37,576 bases of DNA from contig JAYMTF010000390.1 of NCBI GenBank assembly GCA_036897485.1, positions 1 to 37,576 on the forward strand, in the 5' to 3' direction. The stretch's first letter is position 1, and each line of letters opens with the position of its first letter. The translations under genes and the position numbers were made by a program. This document shows, piece after piece, positions 1 through 9,761 of the stretch. Under the pieces are notes generated by a model. It searched no databases, was not told the DNA's origin, and saw nothing but the letters and a program-made list of their open reading frames with translations. This DNA is from Pelargonium nanum. Its lineage: Eukaryota > Streptophyta > Magnoliopsida > Geraniales > Geraniaceae.

Positions 1-859
1 GAGTAGAAAATTTGTGGCTTAAGAATTCAAAACCATTGTGCCTTCTACTTTCTTTTCCCTCCATTTTCTAAGTAGGCAAACAGGCAGTAACAATGGGAAC
101 GAGACGAAGGGAAAACAAAAATAATAGCATCAACTAAAAACATCTAAGACTAGGAACTGAGTTTCGGAGCACGGAAAGAAAGGAATGGAAATTTTCTTTC
201 CTAGAAACCTCATTTTCTCGGCAGCCAAACAAAGGTTTTTAGCGGCTAAGAGAAAGCAACACATCATCAAACACAAACAGGAAGGAAAGTTGAGAGCATG
301 AAATTCAACTCCTCTTTAACCCAAGTAAAATTTTCTCGGCATCCAAACAGAAGTAAGACGATTTTTCCTTTTAGAAAGTTCTTAAAATTAATTAATCCAT
401 TTTTTTCTCACTTACTCCAACGAGTCAAGAATCAAGATAACCGACACAGATACCCAACACGCAATTCTGAGAGTATTAGGCTTGTTGCGGAAACTAACAA
501 ACGCTGTTTGGTTGCTGAGAAAGTGACCAGAGAAAGTGAAAATGAAAAACCAAAAAAACGTTCCCCAAAAATAAACCTCACCAGTGACACCTTTTTCTAG
601 GGCAGAAAGAACTCACACAAAACGCAAGAGACGGAGATGACTTTTCATGCAATTAAATGAAACTGCGTCGTGTGTGTTATAATGGAATTGGAATTAAACG
701 ACATAGTGTCCTCTCCCTCGAACTTGAACGACAATACGACAAGTCGTTTATAATCGGATTTTTTCATTGACAATTACGAAAATGCCCTAGGGCACCCAGA
801 CAGAACCCCAAAAGTCCCTTCAAATCGATCTCTCCACTCTGATTCAAAATTTCGTCGCC
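1..859 (+). promoter_or_regulatory. Upstream region and 5' UTR of the cyclin H gene
   Basis: No convincing gene is seen here. The last ~80 bases before the ATG at 860 are C/T-rich and look like a 5' UTR, and the start context GCCATGG is strong. A possible TATA-like stretch (TTTATAATC) lies near 746-755, about 105 bases before the ATG. Three copies of a motif close to TTTGGTTGCYGAGAAA occur: reverse orientation at about 212-234 and 331-350, forward at about 505-525. The boundary between promoter and transcript is inferred. The 100-codon open frame at 298-600 has no family features and overlaps two of these motif copies. Confidence 0.4.
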
Positions 860-1046
860 ATGGCCGATTTCCAGACCTCGACTCACCGAGTCAAGTGGGT
901 TTTCACTCCTCAAGATTTGGTACTTCTTTCGCTTTCTATTTACTGTTTGGTTCCTGGAATTCGTTGTTTCGATTCTGAAAAACTAGAGGAAAAGTAAAGC
1001 ATATGATTATGAAAATGAGAGAATTTTGAAAAATAGATTGTTTGTC

Positions 1047-1097
<51 letters not shown>

Positions 1098-4000
1098 TAA
1101 AAGCATTGTTCTATTTTGGTATGATACAGGTTGAGAAGTACAAATCTGCAAATCAAAGAGCCATACAGGTGCTGGAGAAGGTATGCTTGAGGCCTTTGAT
1201 TCCATTTACTATAGATTTTTGCTCTAATTCTTCATCCAATTCTCAAGTGAGCTTCTTTAGTGCAAATTAACTTGAGCTTGTAGCATCAGCAGAGGCATTG
1301 AATATTTGAATTTTATAATTTATGTTACTTTTATCTACTTATTTCAAAAATGTTATACCATTGATTTGGAAAATAGGTGATGACCAATTATCTTCTTCTT
1401 TTCTTTTGGTTTGTTATTTTTATAAAGCTGATATCATTTACATCCCTGTAAAGAGCCATAAATTATTTATGGGTGACCTCTTCAACCAGTCATTCTTTCT
1501 AGGATTACAAAGTTTTATATATCTGCTGTTTATATTTTCTGCAGAATATTTTACCCGTTGAAGATGTTTGCTATAATTTTGTGTGTTAAGAAATTAATTA
1601 CTTCATGTTGCAAGCTAACTAACTGATGTGTTATGAAGTATGGCGCGACACTAATGGAAGTAGATATTGATGGAACACTATCTTACCCAGAACCTCAAAA
1701 TAATGCCAAAGATAATGGTATTTACTTTTTTATGAATCGTATATTCTTTTAGCATCATTGTTAATTTTGTTCATAATTTCTTTTCTTTTTTTGATAAATT
1801 GTTCATAATTTCTTGATTCTGTACTTTTGCATTGTTTTCCTTGCTCAAAATTTATTATATATTTTTTATGTGTCATTGTTATCTTGTCAGCTGAAAAGCA
1901 TTCTCGTCAAAAACCCCTTAATATTGAAGAAGAACAGTATATGCGAGTATTTTTTGAGGTCAAACTCCAAGAAGTATGTAGAAACTTTCACTTCCCTCAT
2001 AAAATCCAGGTATGTGGTTCTCTCTCGGAACTAAAGAAGAGTACATGAAGGATGATGAATATGTTCATATTGGTTTTCTTACAAACGCTTTTGTTATTGT
2101 TTCATGTTTTGTAGGCAACTGCTCTCATATACTTCAAAAGATTTTATCTGCAATGGTCTATCATGGAACATCATCCAAAAAACATAATGTAAGATTAGTT
2201 CCTTGATTTCATCTGTCTTATGTATACGCTAAAGTTGGCAAGCACTTTGTACTAGTAAAAAAAAAAAACTGTCAATTCATTAGAACATCGTCTGAATTTG
2301 GAATTACTGGGTAGGCAAGACAATGATTGGAAACAATCTGAAATTCCAAGTGCATTTGAAATGTTGAGACCAAATATATTCTTTTGGTGTGTGCAAACTG
2401 GGTTAAAATAAAAATAGATAAATAAAAAAACAAAAGCTTATGCAGGTTAATCAAACTTATGGCTTTCTTTTGCTTATTGAAAAAGCTGTATGCAATGTGT
2501 ACTTGTGTAATTATTTTTTCTGAAACATTTTTATCTCCGTGGGTGAGCTTATGTCTAAGGGCTGTTACTATTAGTTGTCTTGTTTCATTTAAGTGAATAT
2601 TGTGCATGTACTTTGTTATATTCTGCTCTTTACCGTTTAATATCCGGTCTTTTAGTCTGTTTACTTTTTTTTTCAATTACCTTTTTATGAACTTATGAAT
2701 TTAATCTGTTGTTTGTTTACATTTTAACTTACTCTAAATGAGTTGTATGCACAGGTTAACCTGCGTTTATGCAGCTTGTAAAATAGAAGAAAATCATGTG
2801 TCAGCAGAGGAGCTTGGTAAGGGGATCTCACAGGACCATCACATGATTCTCAATAATGAGATGATAGTTTATCAGGCATGGATATGCCTCATATGTGAAT
2901 CATTCCTCTCTTCTTTCCTTTCTTCCATTTCTGTCCTTCTTTTTTTAATTGTGCCTCCTTTATTTGCAGAGTTTGGAATTCGATCTTATTGTGTATGCGC
3001 CATATCGATCAGTTGAAGGTTTTATCAATGATATGGAGGTAACTGTGGTCTCTTCATGTAGATTACTCGTTACTAATGTACAAGAAATCCCTTCCTTTTG
3101 GGTGGATGATTGATAAATTACATCTTTGGTCTCAATGTAATGATATGCTGAATTATTTTCTCATATATCATTTGGATTAATGTAAATTCTCTAGGAGTTC
3201 TGCCAAGCAGATAATGACCAACTTCAATCGCTAAAGGTAGCTGTTCATACCATTATATATTAGTTGTATTGTATGTGTAACATATCTCCTTCTATCTGCA
3301 TACTAATCTTATGTTTCAATATTTTGTAGGAGGCTGCAATATCTTTAATTGATAGAATCATGCTTACTGAAGCACCACTTTTATTCCCTCCTGGGCAGGT
3401 AGTTTTCATTATTCCAATTTTGTTTTGCATTTGTACTTTTCCTTTCTTTATCTGCTCTTCAGATCTTTCTATATGAAGTCTTTGAATGGAATGTGAAGCT
3501 GGAAAAAGGCTTATATGTTCCATAAACATTTGAAATGTCTCTGGTTTTATTTGTATGGGCTTTTGAACTTTCAAACTATTATATCTCGCCTTCATCCGTA
3601 TCTCATTTTCTTAATTGCTTACTGTACCAAAAATAATTTTTAAGAATTGAATTGGTGATATTTTTTAGAGCCCAACAAGGCAATAAATAGGGCTTAGTCT
3701 AACCTTATTTCATTTCATGTACTAGTCAAGTTATTTGTCAACTCTTGTATACCCTATATAAAGGGTTCTCTCCTATGATCAAAGAAAACAAATATCACAT
3801 TCTCCTTTTGCTTCTCTACATAGTATTAGAGCCTTTAGTTTCTACTGTACTTTCCCTGCTAGGCACCGACAATCGCGCCCATAAAATGTCCACAAATTTT
3901 CTAAATGATCATCTTTACAAACTCAACTCATACACACATGCTGGCAGCCGAATCTTCTTTGATATGCACACACAAATTCCTAAAATCTGGAGTGTGCTCA

Positions 4001-5906
4001 ATTGTTGTCCTAGTTGTAAGCGTTATGGGGTATGTTCGACCTAGACTGTTTTCTAGGAGCATTTTACAGAATCTGCCCGATATTGAGATTAGGGAGCTCT
4101 TGTTGGTTCATCCCCTCGACGGGGTTGCTAAACTCCTATAAACGTGCCATTACGCACTGCTTATCGGATTTGCCAGTTGTAGTTTAGGGGTTCATCCATT
4201 ATCCACTTTTGGCCATTGGAGCCTTTTTTTTAAAAAAAAAATTCTTAGTAGTTTTTACTTTTTACAAACACAAATAGACACGTGAGTTTGAGTGGGGATG
4301 TTGAGATATTTAGGATCCCATAATTTACTGGTTTTCTTAATTTCACTCATTTTATTAGGCCCTTAGTTTAAGCCTCTATCCTTTCATGTATTAGTCAATA
4401 TTTGTCAACTACTGTATATCCTATATAAAGTGTTCTCTGCTACGATCAACTACAAGTTTTTCTTAAACTGCTACTAATTATTGAATGTTTGAACCCAACA
4501 AGACTGGTCTTTGGTCTGGTCCAGTCCCGGTCCAAATTCGTCCAGACTGAATTATTTTTTAATTTAGATTTTTTTTTCTTTTCAAATTGTTACTTAGGTC
4601 CAACTGTATCCATTATTTCTCATTCAATTCACTTTATTATACCTTCTTTGTATCTTTCAAAAAAAATTCTCTTATAAAATGTATTTTTTGAAATTTAATT
4701 CCGTCCAATCAGTTTGGTCCCGATTCAGGACGTTCTTGGACTGAATTGTTAAAATGTGTTGAATAAATGATATAACATTTAAGCATTTGATCCTCTCTTT
4801 ACCAATATAGTTACTCATGCATTGTTGTGTTGTGGTTGCACATTCTGTTGGACGTGACGTGAGCACTTAAAGTTGTCAATGTAGAAGCCTCTGGAAAGGG
4901 TGGAAAATTGTCCTTCCAGTTTTAAGTTTGTAATTCTTTATTGCTGCCTCCAATACCAGCATGTAGTGATGTCAACTCTAGATTTCAAACCTTGTCTCCA
5001 ATACCAGCATGTAGTGATGTCAACTCTAAGATTTGAAACCTACTTGGACTGAGTATAATAATATTTGTGGAGACCTTTTATGTCACTGGTTTCAAAAGTA
5101 TCTTTGGATCTCTTTCACCGTTCTAATTTATTTATCTGCTTCAGTTGGCACTGGCTGCTCTGAGTCGTTCTAATGAGGATCACAATGTTCTTGACTTCGA
5201 GAGGTATTACTCTGATGCTCTAATTTCCGAATGGTTCAACTTAACTCTATCATGATAGTGACTATTGATTGCATGTGTCAAGCAGAGACGGGACTTGGAT
5301 TTTACCATTCTCGACCAAAATGAAAGCAGTTTCTGTTATTTGAATAATATGGTGGTTCTGATGTTCAGTTTTTTTTTTTCCTTTCCTATTGGCGTTCTTT
5401 GCAGTTACTTGAGGAGTATTCTTTCTCAACAAAATTCTTCGCATACCTATTCAGAGCTTGCTGAATCTCTAAGCCGCATCAATGCTTTGGTACGTGTTTA
5501 TCTGATTCCATCAAAGTTTCAGTCTTACTCTGATGATGGCTTTCAAAATAACTTGGTGATGGCAACCTAGAGGTGTTGCCTTTCATAATAACTCTTTCAT
5601 CTCTATATACTAAGTTTAGTCTCCTTCGCTGGCTACAGGTTAATAAATTAAAAATCCCTACAGAAAAGGATTTGAAGCACATAAACCGGAAACTGAAATC
5701 TTGCTGGGGCCTTAGTTCACATGACGAGTACTTTCTATACACTTGTTATACTAAGCAACATAGTTATCTAATATCCTGCTAAATTACCTTTTGTGCTGAT
5801 TAATGAGATTTGCTTGGCCGGCAGGAGCAAGAAACGTGAGAAGAAGTCGAAGCACAAATCTAAAAGGAGTTCAAACGAAATGCAAAACATGCCTTCTATT
5901 GCTTAA
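860..5906 (+). CDS. CYCH;1: Cyclin H (CDK-activating kinase / TFIIH subunit), 13 exons
   Basis: Cyclin H is the regulatory partner of CDKD kinases. In the nucleus this CDK-activating kinase phosphorylates cell-cycle CDKs and, within TFIIH, the RNA polymerase II C-terminal domain. Coding exons: 860-919, 1130-1180, 1639-1717, 1891-2009, 2115-2188, 2755-2875, 2970-3038, 3195-3236, 3330-3398, 5145-5203, 5405-5489, 5639-5727, 5825-5906. They total 999 nt, giving 332 aa, the usual plant cyclin H length. Diagnostic segments are THRVKWVF near the N terminus, the cyclin-box run [38 protein letters not shown], and [16 protein letters not shown], which matches the animal 'FHLIVHNPYRPFEGF' region. The C terminus is a lysine-rich tail ([14 protein letters not shown]), probably nuclear-targeting. 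Phases join without a break. The intron at 2876-2969 starts with GC instead of GT. The intron at 3399-5144 is 1.75 kb and carries an LTR-element remnant. Confidence 0.93.
1048..1096. repeat. Poly(T) tract of about 49 bases in cyclin H intron 1
   Basis: An uninterrupted T run lies in the 210-bp first intron, ending about 30 bases before the acceptor AG at 1128-1129. Runs this long vary in length between individuals and are prone to sequencing error. On the minus strand it produces a spurious poly-lysine open frame. It may extend the polypyrimidine tract, but no function is shown. Confidence 0.95.
1767..1814 (-). mobile_element. Micro-retroinsertion: 16 bp T-tract/GATAAA flanked by 16-bp direct repeats
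   Basis: The repeat TTGTTCATAATTTCTT occurs at 1767-1782 and again, perfectly, at 1799-1814. Between them lie only 16 bases, TTCTTTTTTTGATAAA. On the minus strand these read TTTATC followed by an A-rich tail. A target-site duplication around a tail is the signature of target-primed retroposition, so this looks like a retroposon copy truncated to little more than its 3' end. It sits in cyclin H intron 3. Replication slippage is the alternative explanation. Confidence 0.6.
2876..2969 (+). other. GC-AG intron in cyclin H
   Basis: Exon 6 must end with GTT TAT CAG at 2875 and exon 7 begin with AGT TTG GAA at 2970, because together they give [11 protein letters not shown], the conserved cyclin H sequence. 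The intron therefore begins GCATGG and ends TTTGCAG. GC donors are a known minor class of U2-type intron; here CAG precedes the cut, as is usual for them. No GT donor nearby keeps both the frame and the conserved residues. Confidence 0.8.
3650..4473 (+). mobile_element. Degenerate TRIM-like LTR retroelement in cyclin H intron 9
   Basis: Two diverged direct repeats of roughly 175 bp flank a non-coding interior of ~480 bp. The left copy ends at about 3820 and the right copy starts at 4299. Both share the order ...TTTCATGTA.TAG..., TATTTGTCAACT, CCTATATAAAG.GTTCTC and TA.GATCAA. Directly after the left copy, TAGTATTAGAGCC (3821-3833) matches the initiator-Met tRNA primer-binding site TGGTATCAGAGCC at 11 of 13 positions. 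Directly before the right copy lies a purine-rich GAGTGGGGA, followed by TGTTGAG, as expected for a polypurine tract and a 3' LTR start. There are no gag or pol open frames. The outer left border is uncertain and no clean target duplication is visible. The total of ~0.8 kb fits a TRIM. Confidence 0.7.
4948..5043 (+). repeat. Tandem duplication of a 48-bp unit in cyclin H intron 9
   Basis: CTCCAATACCAGCATGTAGT followed by GATGTCAACTCTA begins at 4948 and again at 4996. The following GATTTCAAACCT and AGATTTGAAACCT differ only slightly. The close similarity indicates a recent tandem duplication. It lies about 100 bp before exon 10 and is not seen to affect the splice site. Confidence 0.85.
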
Positions 5907-6313
5907 TGGTGTGCTTTGCCCTGCGGGCTGTGATTTTAATTTTATTGGATGTGGAACTGTGTCGTTGCAGAGGATCTGAGGTCGTTACCTTGATGTTAAC
6001 ATTCAGCTTTGCTCGTATTTCAGGTTAATGTACCTTGGTTGTATGTTGAAACTCTCGGCGGTGTATATCCCAAATGAAGTTGAGGAGTGTTCCTTTATTA
6101 TAAATCAGAATTTATTGTACCCATATGAAGTCACTTATTGTCTGTATCAAGAATTCAACATGAACCCTATCAGTGCAATTTGTTTGTTACTACAGGTCAA
6201 AATGGCCTTTGAGTCAAGCTCCTCTTCACTTGAGGTTTTTGCTTAATTACAAGGGATAATTAGGTGACTGGTAGTATTTCAAGTTGATTTCTAGAAGTAA
6301 TTGTACATCTCAA
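5907..6313 (+). other. Likely 3' UTR and downstream of cyclin H
   Basis: After the stop codon the sequence becomes T-rich and has no conserved reading frame. The 72-codon open frame at 6028-6246 has no recognised features and is best read as 3' UTR or flank. No clear polyadenylation signal was identified, so the transcript end is not set. Confidence 0.4.
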
Positions 6314-6321
6314 ATGATGGT

Positions 6322-6490
6322 GTGTGTTGGCTCTTTCTCGCCGGACTCTTTGTCCTCACCGCCATAGCACCCACGACCACCGCACAAATTAAGACATTCA
6401 CTTGCGCCACCGCCAAGGCCACGTGCTAGTCCCCCATCGACTACGTCTCCCCCAATGCCACCACTCTGAAATCCATCCAAACCTCAACAG
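6322..6490 (+). pseudogene. LysM-domain (LYM-type) receptor gene fragment with stop codon
   Basis: In the frame starting GTG TGT TGG at 6322, the translation begins with a hydrophobic, signal-peptide-like stretch (CWLFLAGLFVLTAIAP). It continues TFTCATAKATC, then an in-frame TAG at 6427-6429, then SPIDYVSPNATTLKSIQT. The C-x(n)-C spacing followed by IDYVSPNATTL is typical of the first LysM region of plant LYM1/LYM3-type GPI-anchored chitin and peptidoglycan receptors. There is no in-frame ATG: the two nearby ATGs are out of frame. Homology ends at about 6490. The segment is clearly GC-richer than its surroundings. It is an inactive 5' gene fragment, probably a duplication or transposon-captured piece; the family assignment is from memory. 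Confidence 0.65.
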
Positions 6491-6529
6491 ATGAAACGCG
6501 CAGTTTCGTTAAAGATGGAGGCTGGAGTG

Positions 6530-6609
6530 GTGATGTGGCAGTTTATGGGTGATGTGGCGGCTATTAAGTGATGTGGCAGCTGGCGTGAAGGAGGCATGTG
6601 ATGTGGCAG
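6530..6609 (+). repeat. Four spaced copies of GTGATGTGGC
   Basis: GTGATGTGGC starts at 6530, 6549, 6568 and 6598, giving intervals of 19, 19 and 30 bases. An A-rich stretch near 6645 follows. The block lies directly after the LysM fragment and before the next gene's promoter. It may be the subterminal part of a DNA transposon, where short tandem motifs bind transposase. No terminal repeats were defined, so this is only a repeat call. Confidence 0.6.
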
Positions 6610-6988
6610 TCATCAACTTGCTACAGCAGGTTGACAAGTCTAAATAAAAAAAAATTGAAACTTTAAAGACCAAAACCATATAGTTTTTTAGTACAAAAAC
6701 TAAATTCATAATGTTATCCGGCTCAGGAAAGACAAAACTAATTAATCAATTAACAAACGAATTTACATTTAAGCTAAATTTTAACTAGTCCCAATTCACT
6801 TAAAATTAATGGCTGATCTGATCTAGCATTGTATGCGCGTGTACATAACGCTCTGGCTTCTCGTAATTTCTTCCAGCAAATAAAATTCCAATACTTAATT
6901 TATTAAAGTAAAAACAGTAGTAGGAGAAGCAAAGAAGCAGGAACTAGAAGAACTTGAAACGTGAAAGCGAAGCTTCAAAAACAGTTCA

Positions 6989-9761
6989 ATGACTTGCTTG
7001 GTCTCCCTAAGCTTCTCCATGGTTCTCTCTGCTTCACCGCATCCTCTTTACAAGGTACTCTCCATTTCTCCATTTCCTTTTCCTAATTTCGAAAACCCCC
7101 GTTTGGTTGCAGAGAAAATGTAGAGCAAGCAAACAAATTCTCTCTTACATTATTTTGCACCATTGCGTCCAAATCAAGCCTATATTTTGTCGTTAGGGCA
7201 CGAGATGAGAGCTGCTAGTTTGTGAAATTAATTTATGCTTTCAGGAAAGTAGAAGCTGCTAATTTGGTGTGAATGTATATATTTCTCTCTCTTTTATTTT
7301 ATAATCAATTTGTGTTTTCCTGCTGTTTCTGATCATCCATGAGTACCTATGCTTTATATTTACCTAACATGTGCATTTATGTTCCTGTTTAAATGCCCTT
7401 GTCTCATTTACGTGTTGGTGGGTTCTTGTAGTTCACTATTCCGGAGAAATGGATTATAAATTCAGTATTAAGTGAAATTCTGTTTGGTTGTCCTTTGATA
7501 TTCTCGTTCACAAGTAATTGAGATGACCAGTTCTAAGACCAATTCATATAGCAACCCGATATAGATGATTGCATGTGGAAAAAAGAGGGGTGAAAGGAAA
7601 CTTAAATAGATGAACTCTTAAGGCAACATAGAATTCCTGTACGGTTAGGTGCATTGGTTGGTTGGAGGTGGATGTTTTTAGCTCTGACAGTGATATCTGG
7701 TTTCTTTTAGTTTAGTTGATGGCTATTTAATGCATTTTATCACCGTTCATATGAAAGTGGAGGGGACTCAGCACATGAACACGTGAAATGTTATTTGTAT
7801 GGATTTCTTGTTAAGGAAACTTGATTTGATTGATTCTGCATCAGGTGGTGAGGAAGACTGAGGGCCTTTTATGTTAACAACTTTTGGCATTTTGGTAGCA
7901 TATAATGTCGAGAACATATGAATTTATTTTTATGCCTATGCCATGTTGTGGTGATTTTGTAATCAATAAGAGATTCCCCTTTTATACAATCCTGTAACTA
8001 CAATTATAAAACCATGTTGTAGAAATTCTTCTTGATGTGCTTCTCAATAAAACTTAGCTGAATTCTTTTGGTCATAAATCTTGCTTTGTTTTGACGATTG
8101 CATGTTCAGTTAATTACATGATGAGTAATCCTAATGCATCTTTCTTGCTGGGACTTGCCTTCAGGAAATGCATTTGAGGAAATCAGTTCTGTCTAGACGT
8201 TCAAGTAAAGCAACCATCACAACAGGTTTTCTCTATCCTAAATGATATCGGCCTAATACACGATTGCTGTTTGTTTCTTATTTCATTTTGTTTCAACTTC
8301 ATGTGCGTACTCAAATTTCTTCATGCAAACATTATTGTGCTGATGCATATTTCTTTCAGAAAAATTAACTTTGAAATGAACTTGGAGTTGACGGTCAGTT
8401 CTAGAAGTGGAATTAGTTGTGATATTCCAAGGAAGCTTCTAACATTTCAAGTTATAACTTTAGATTTGACATATATGTGTGCCTAATTTGATTTCAGGTT
8501 AGAGTTTGTATCACAGGTTGGAATTTGTAATCTTGAAAAAAATACTGAAACATGTGTGAAGTTCTGTAAGATATTATTAATTGCTGATGCATAAATTTCT
8601 GCCAATCTTACTTAGGATATTGAGATAGACGTAGAGTAGTCATGTGGAACAGTCTTAATGAAAGAGAGTGGCAGTGATGTTTATGGGTTTAAGATAAGAG
8701 TTTAGAATAAGATGAAAGACTTGTGTTTTTTGACATGTGATTTCCTATTTATATTGGTGTGTTACAGTCTTGATGGTCTTATTGATGGAATAGTCGTCCT
8801 AAACTAGAGGATAATTAGCTGTCGCGAAAAAGTAGTTAGCAGTATCTATTGACAAATCAGTCGAAGTACATGGTAGTTATTTGCAGTTTTCCCTTACATT
8901 TTTATATTTGGAATCTAGAATTCCTTTGAGCTAATTGTAAACTTGTAGTTATCAAGGAATCACTTAATTCTTTTTCTATGATAAGTAAAAAGTAAAATAA
9001 AGGGCATCGTTTCGACAAGAAAATATATAAGTTATCCTTATTGTTGTTTTTCTAAATCCTGATAACAAAACAAAAACTAGATTCAGATTCCAAAATTAAG
9101 CAAATGAACAATTTTATTGTGCCGCATAGTTGGCTTCATCACTTGGTGACTTATTTCAGAAGTGGACTTCTTTGTTTTAGCAAACACCAGGAAATGAGAA
9201 AAGTTATCTTCCATAATGCTCTGTTTGAATCCTTGGATTTCATATGAAATTCTGTATTTGAGCCAAATCCAACGTTTGGATGCTCAAATAATTTGGGTTT
9301 GGATTTGGATTTGACTCAAATCCAATAGGATTGAAAACATTCGCTTTCAAATACAAATCTTACCTTGTCATTTGAAATTCTATAGTTCTCCAAACATTAT
9401 CTTTGTATTTGAAACAACCAAATTTGAAATGGAATCCAAGATCCCAAACTCCTGAAGACCAACTGATCCTTAAGTATTGTTCATCTTGATTAAAGATCCA
9501 AAACCCTGTTTTGTGATTTGCTTTGCTGGGCTGACATTCTGAATTACTTTTGCAGCACCCCAACTTTTTGCCGCCTGCAACTCCAACAGAAGCCTATTTG
9601 CTGTCAACCGGAGCTCTCTACATCACTTAATTACTCTGTCAAGACCTCTCTGCCAAAATGTTTATCCTGTCAGTGTAGGTTCTTGTACTCACATAACTGG
9701 TTATTGGGTTGGACCAGATATTGATGATGGTTGGGGATTTGTGGAAGCTTTTATCAATTAA
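6989..9761 (+). CDS. Small plant protein of unknown function, 3 exons, 110 aa
   Basis: I do not recognise this gene's family. Coding exons are 6989-7054, 8165-8225 and 9556-9761, with introns of 1110 and 1330 nt, all GT-AG. The 333 nt are in frame to a TAA at 9759-9761. The N-terminal half is rich in Ser, Arg and Lys with few acidic residues (HLRKSVLSRRSSKATITT), which suggests a plastid or mitochondrial transit peptide. The C terminus is acidic and aromatic (GYWVGPDIDDGWGFVEAFIN) and looks like a conserved motif. A second in-frame ATG at 7019 has a better start context (CCATGG), so the true start may be there, giving 100 aa. The gene model depends on splice phase and the coherent C terminus. 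A GT at 9667 could be an alternative donor, but reading through gives the motif. Confidence 0.6.
9223..9449. mobile_element. MITE-like element with imperfect terminal inverted repeats
   Basis: The left end, GTTTGAATCCTTGGATTTCA at 9223, resembles the reverse complement of the right end (GTTTGGGATCTTGGATTCCA, ending at 9449). The interior is full of short complementary stretches around CAAATCCAA / TTGGATTTG, so the whole ~227 bp could fold into a long imperfect hairpin. It lies in the second intron of the 110-aa gene, about 100 bp before exon 3. No target-site duplication is clear, and the superfamily (hAT- or Harbinger-like) is not assigned. Confidence 0.5.

Noticed and set aside
298..600. 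100-codon open frame upstream of cyclin H
   Set aside because: Low-complexity composition, no family features, overlaps repeated promoter motifs, and no splice partners were found.
936..1205. Minus-strand open frame with a poly-lysine run
   Set aside because: It is the reverse complement of the intronic poly(T) tract and overlaps cyclin H exon 2.
4489..4870. Possible inverted repeat around GTCCAGACTGAATT / GGACTGAATT in cyclin H intron 9
   Set aside because: The matching parts are mostly direct and imperfect; no consistent terminal inverted repeat or duplication could be drawn.
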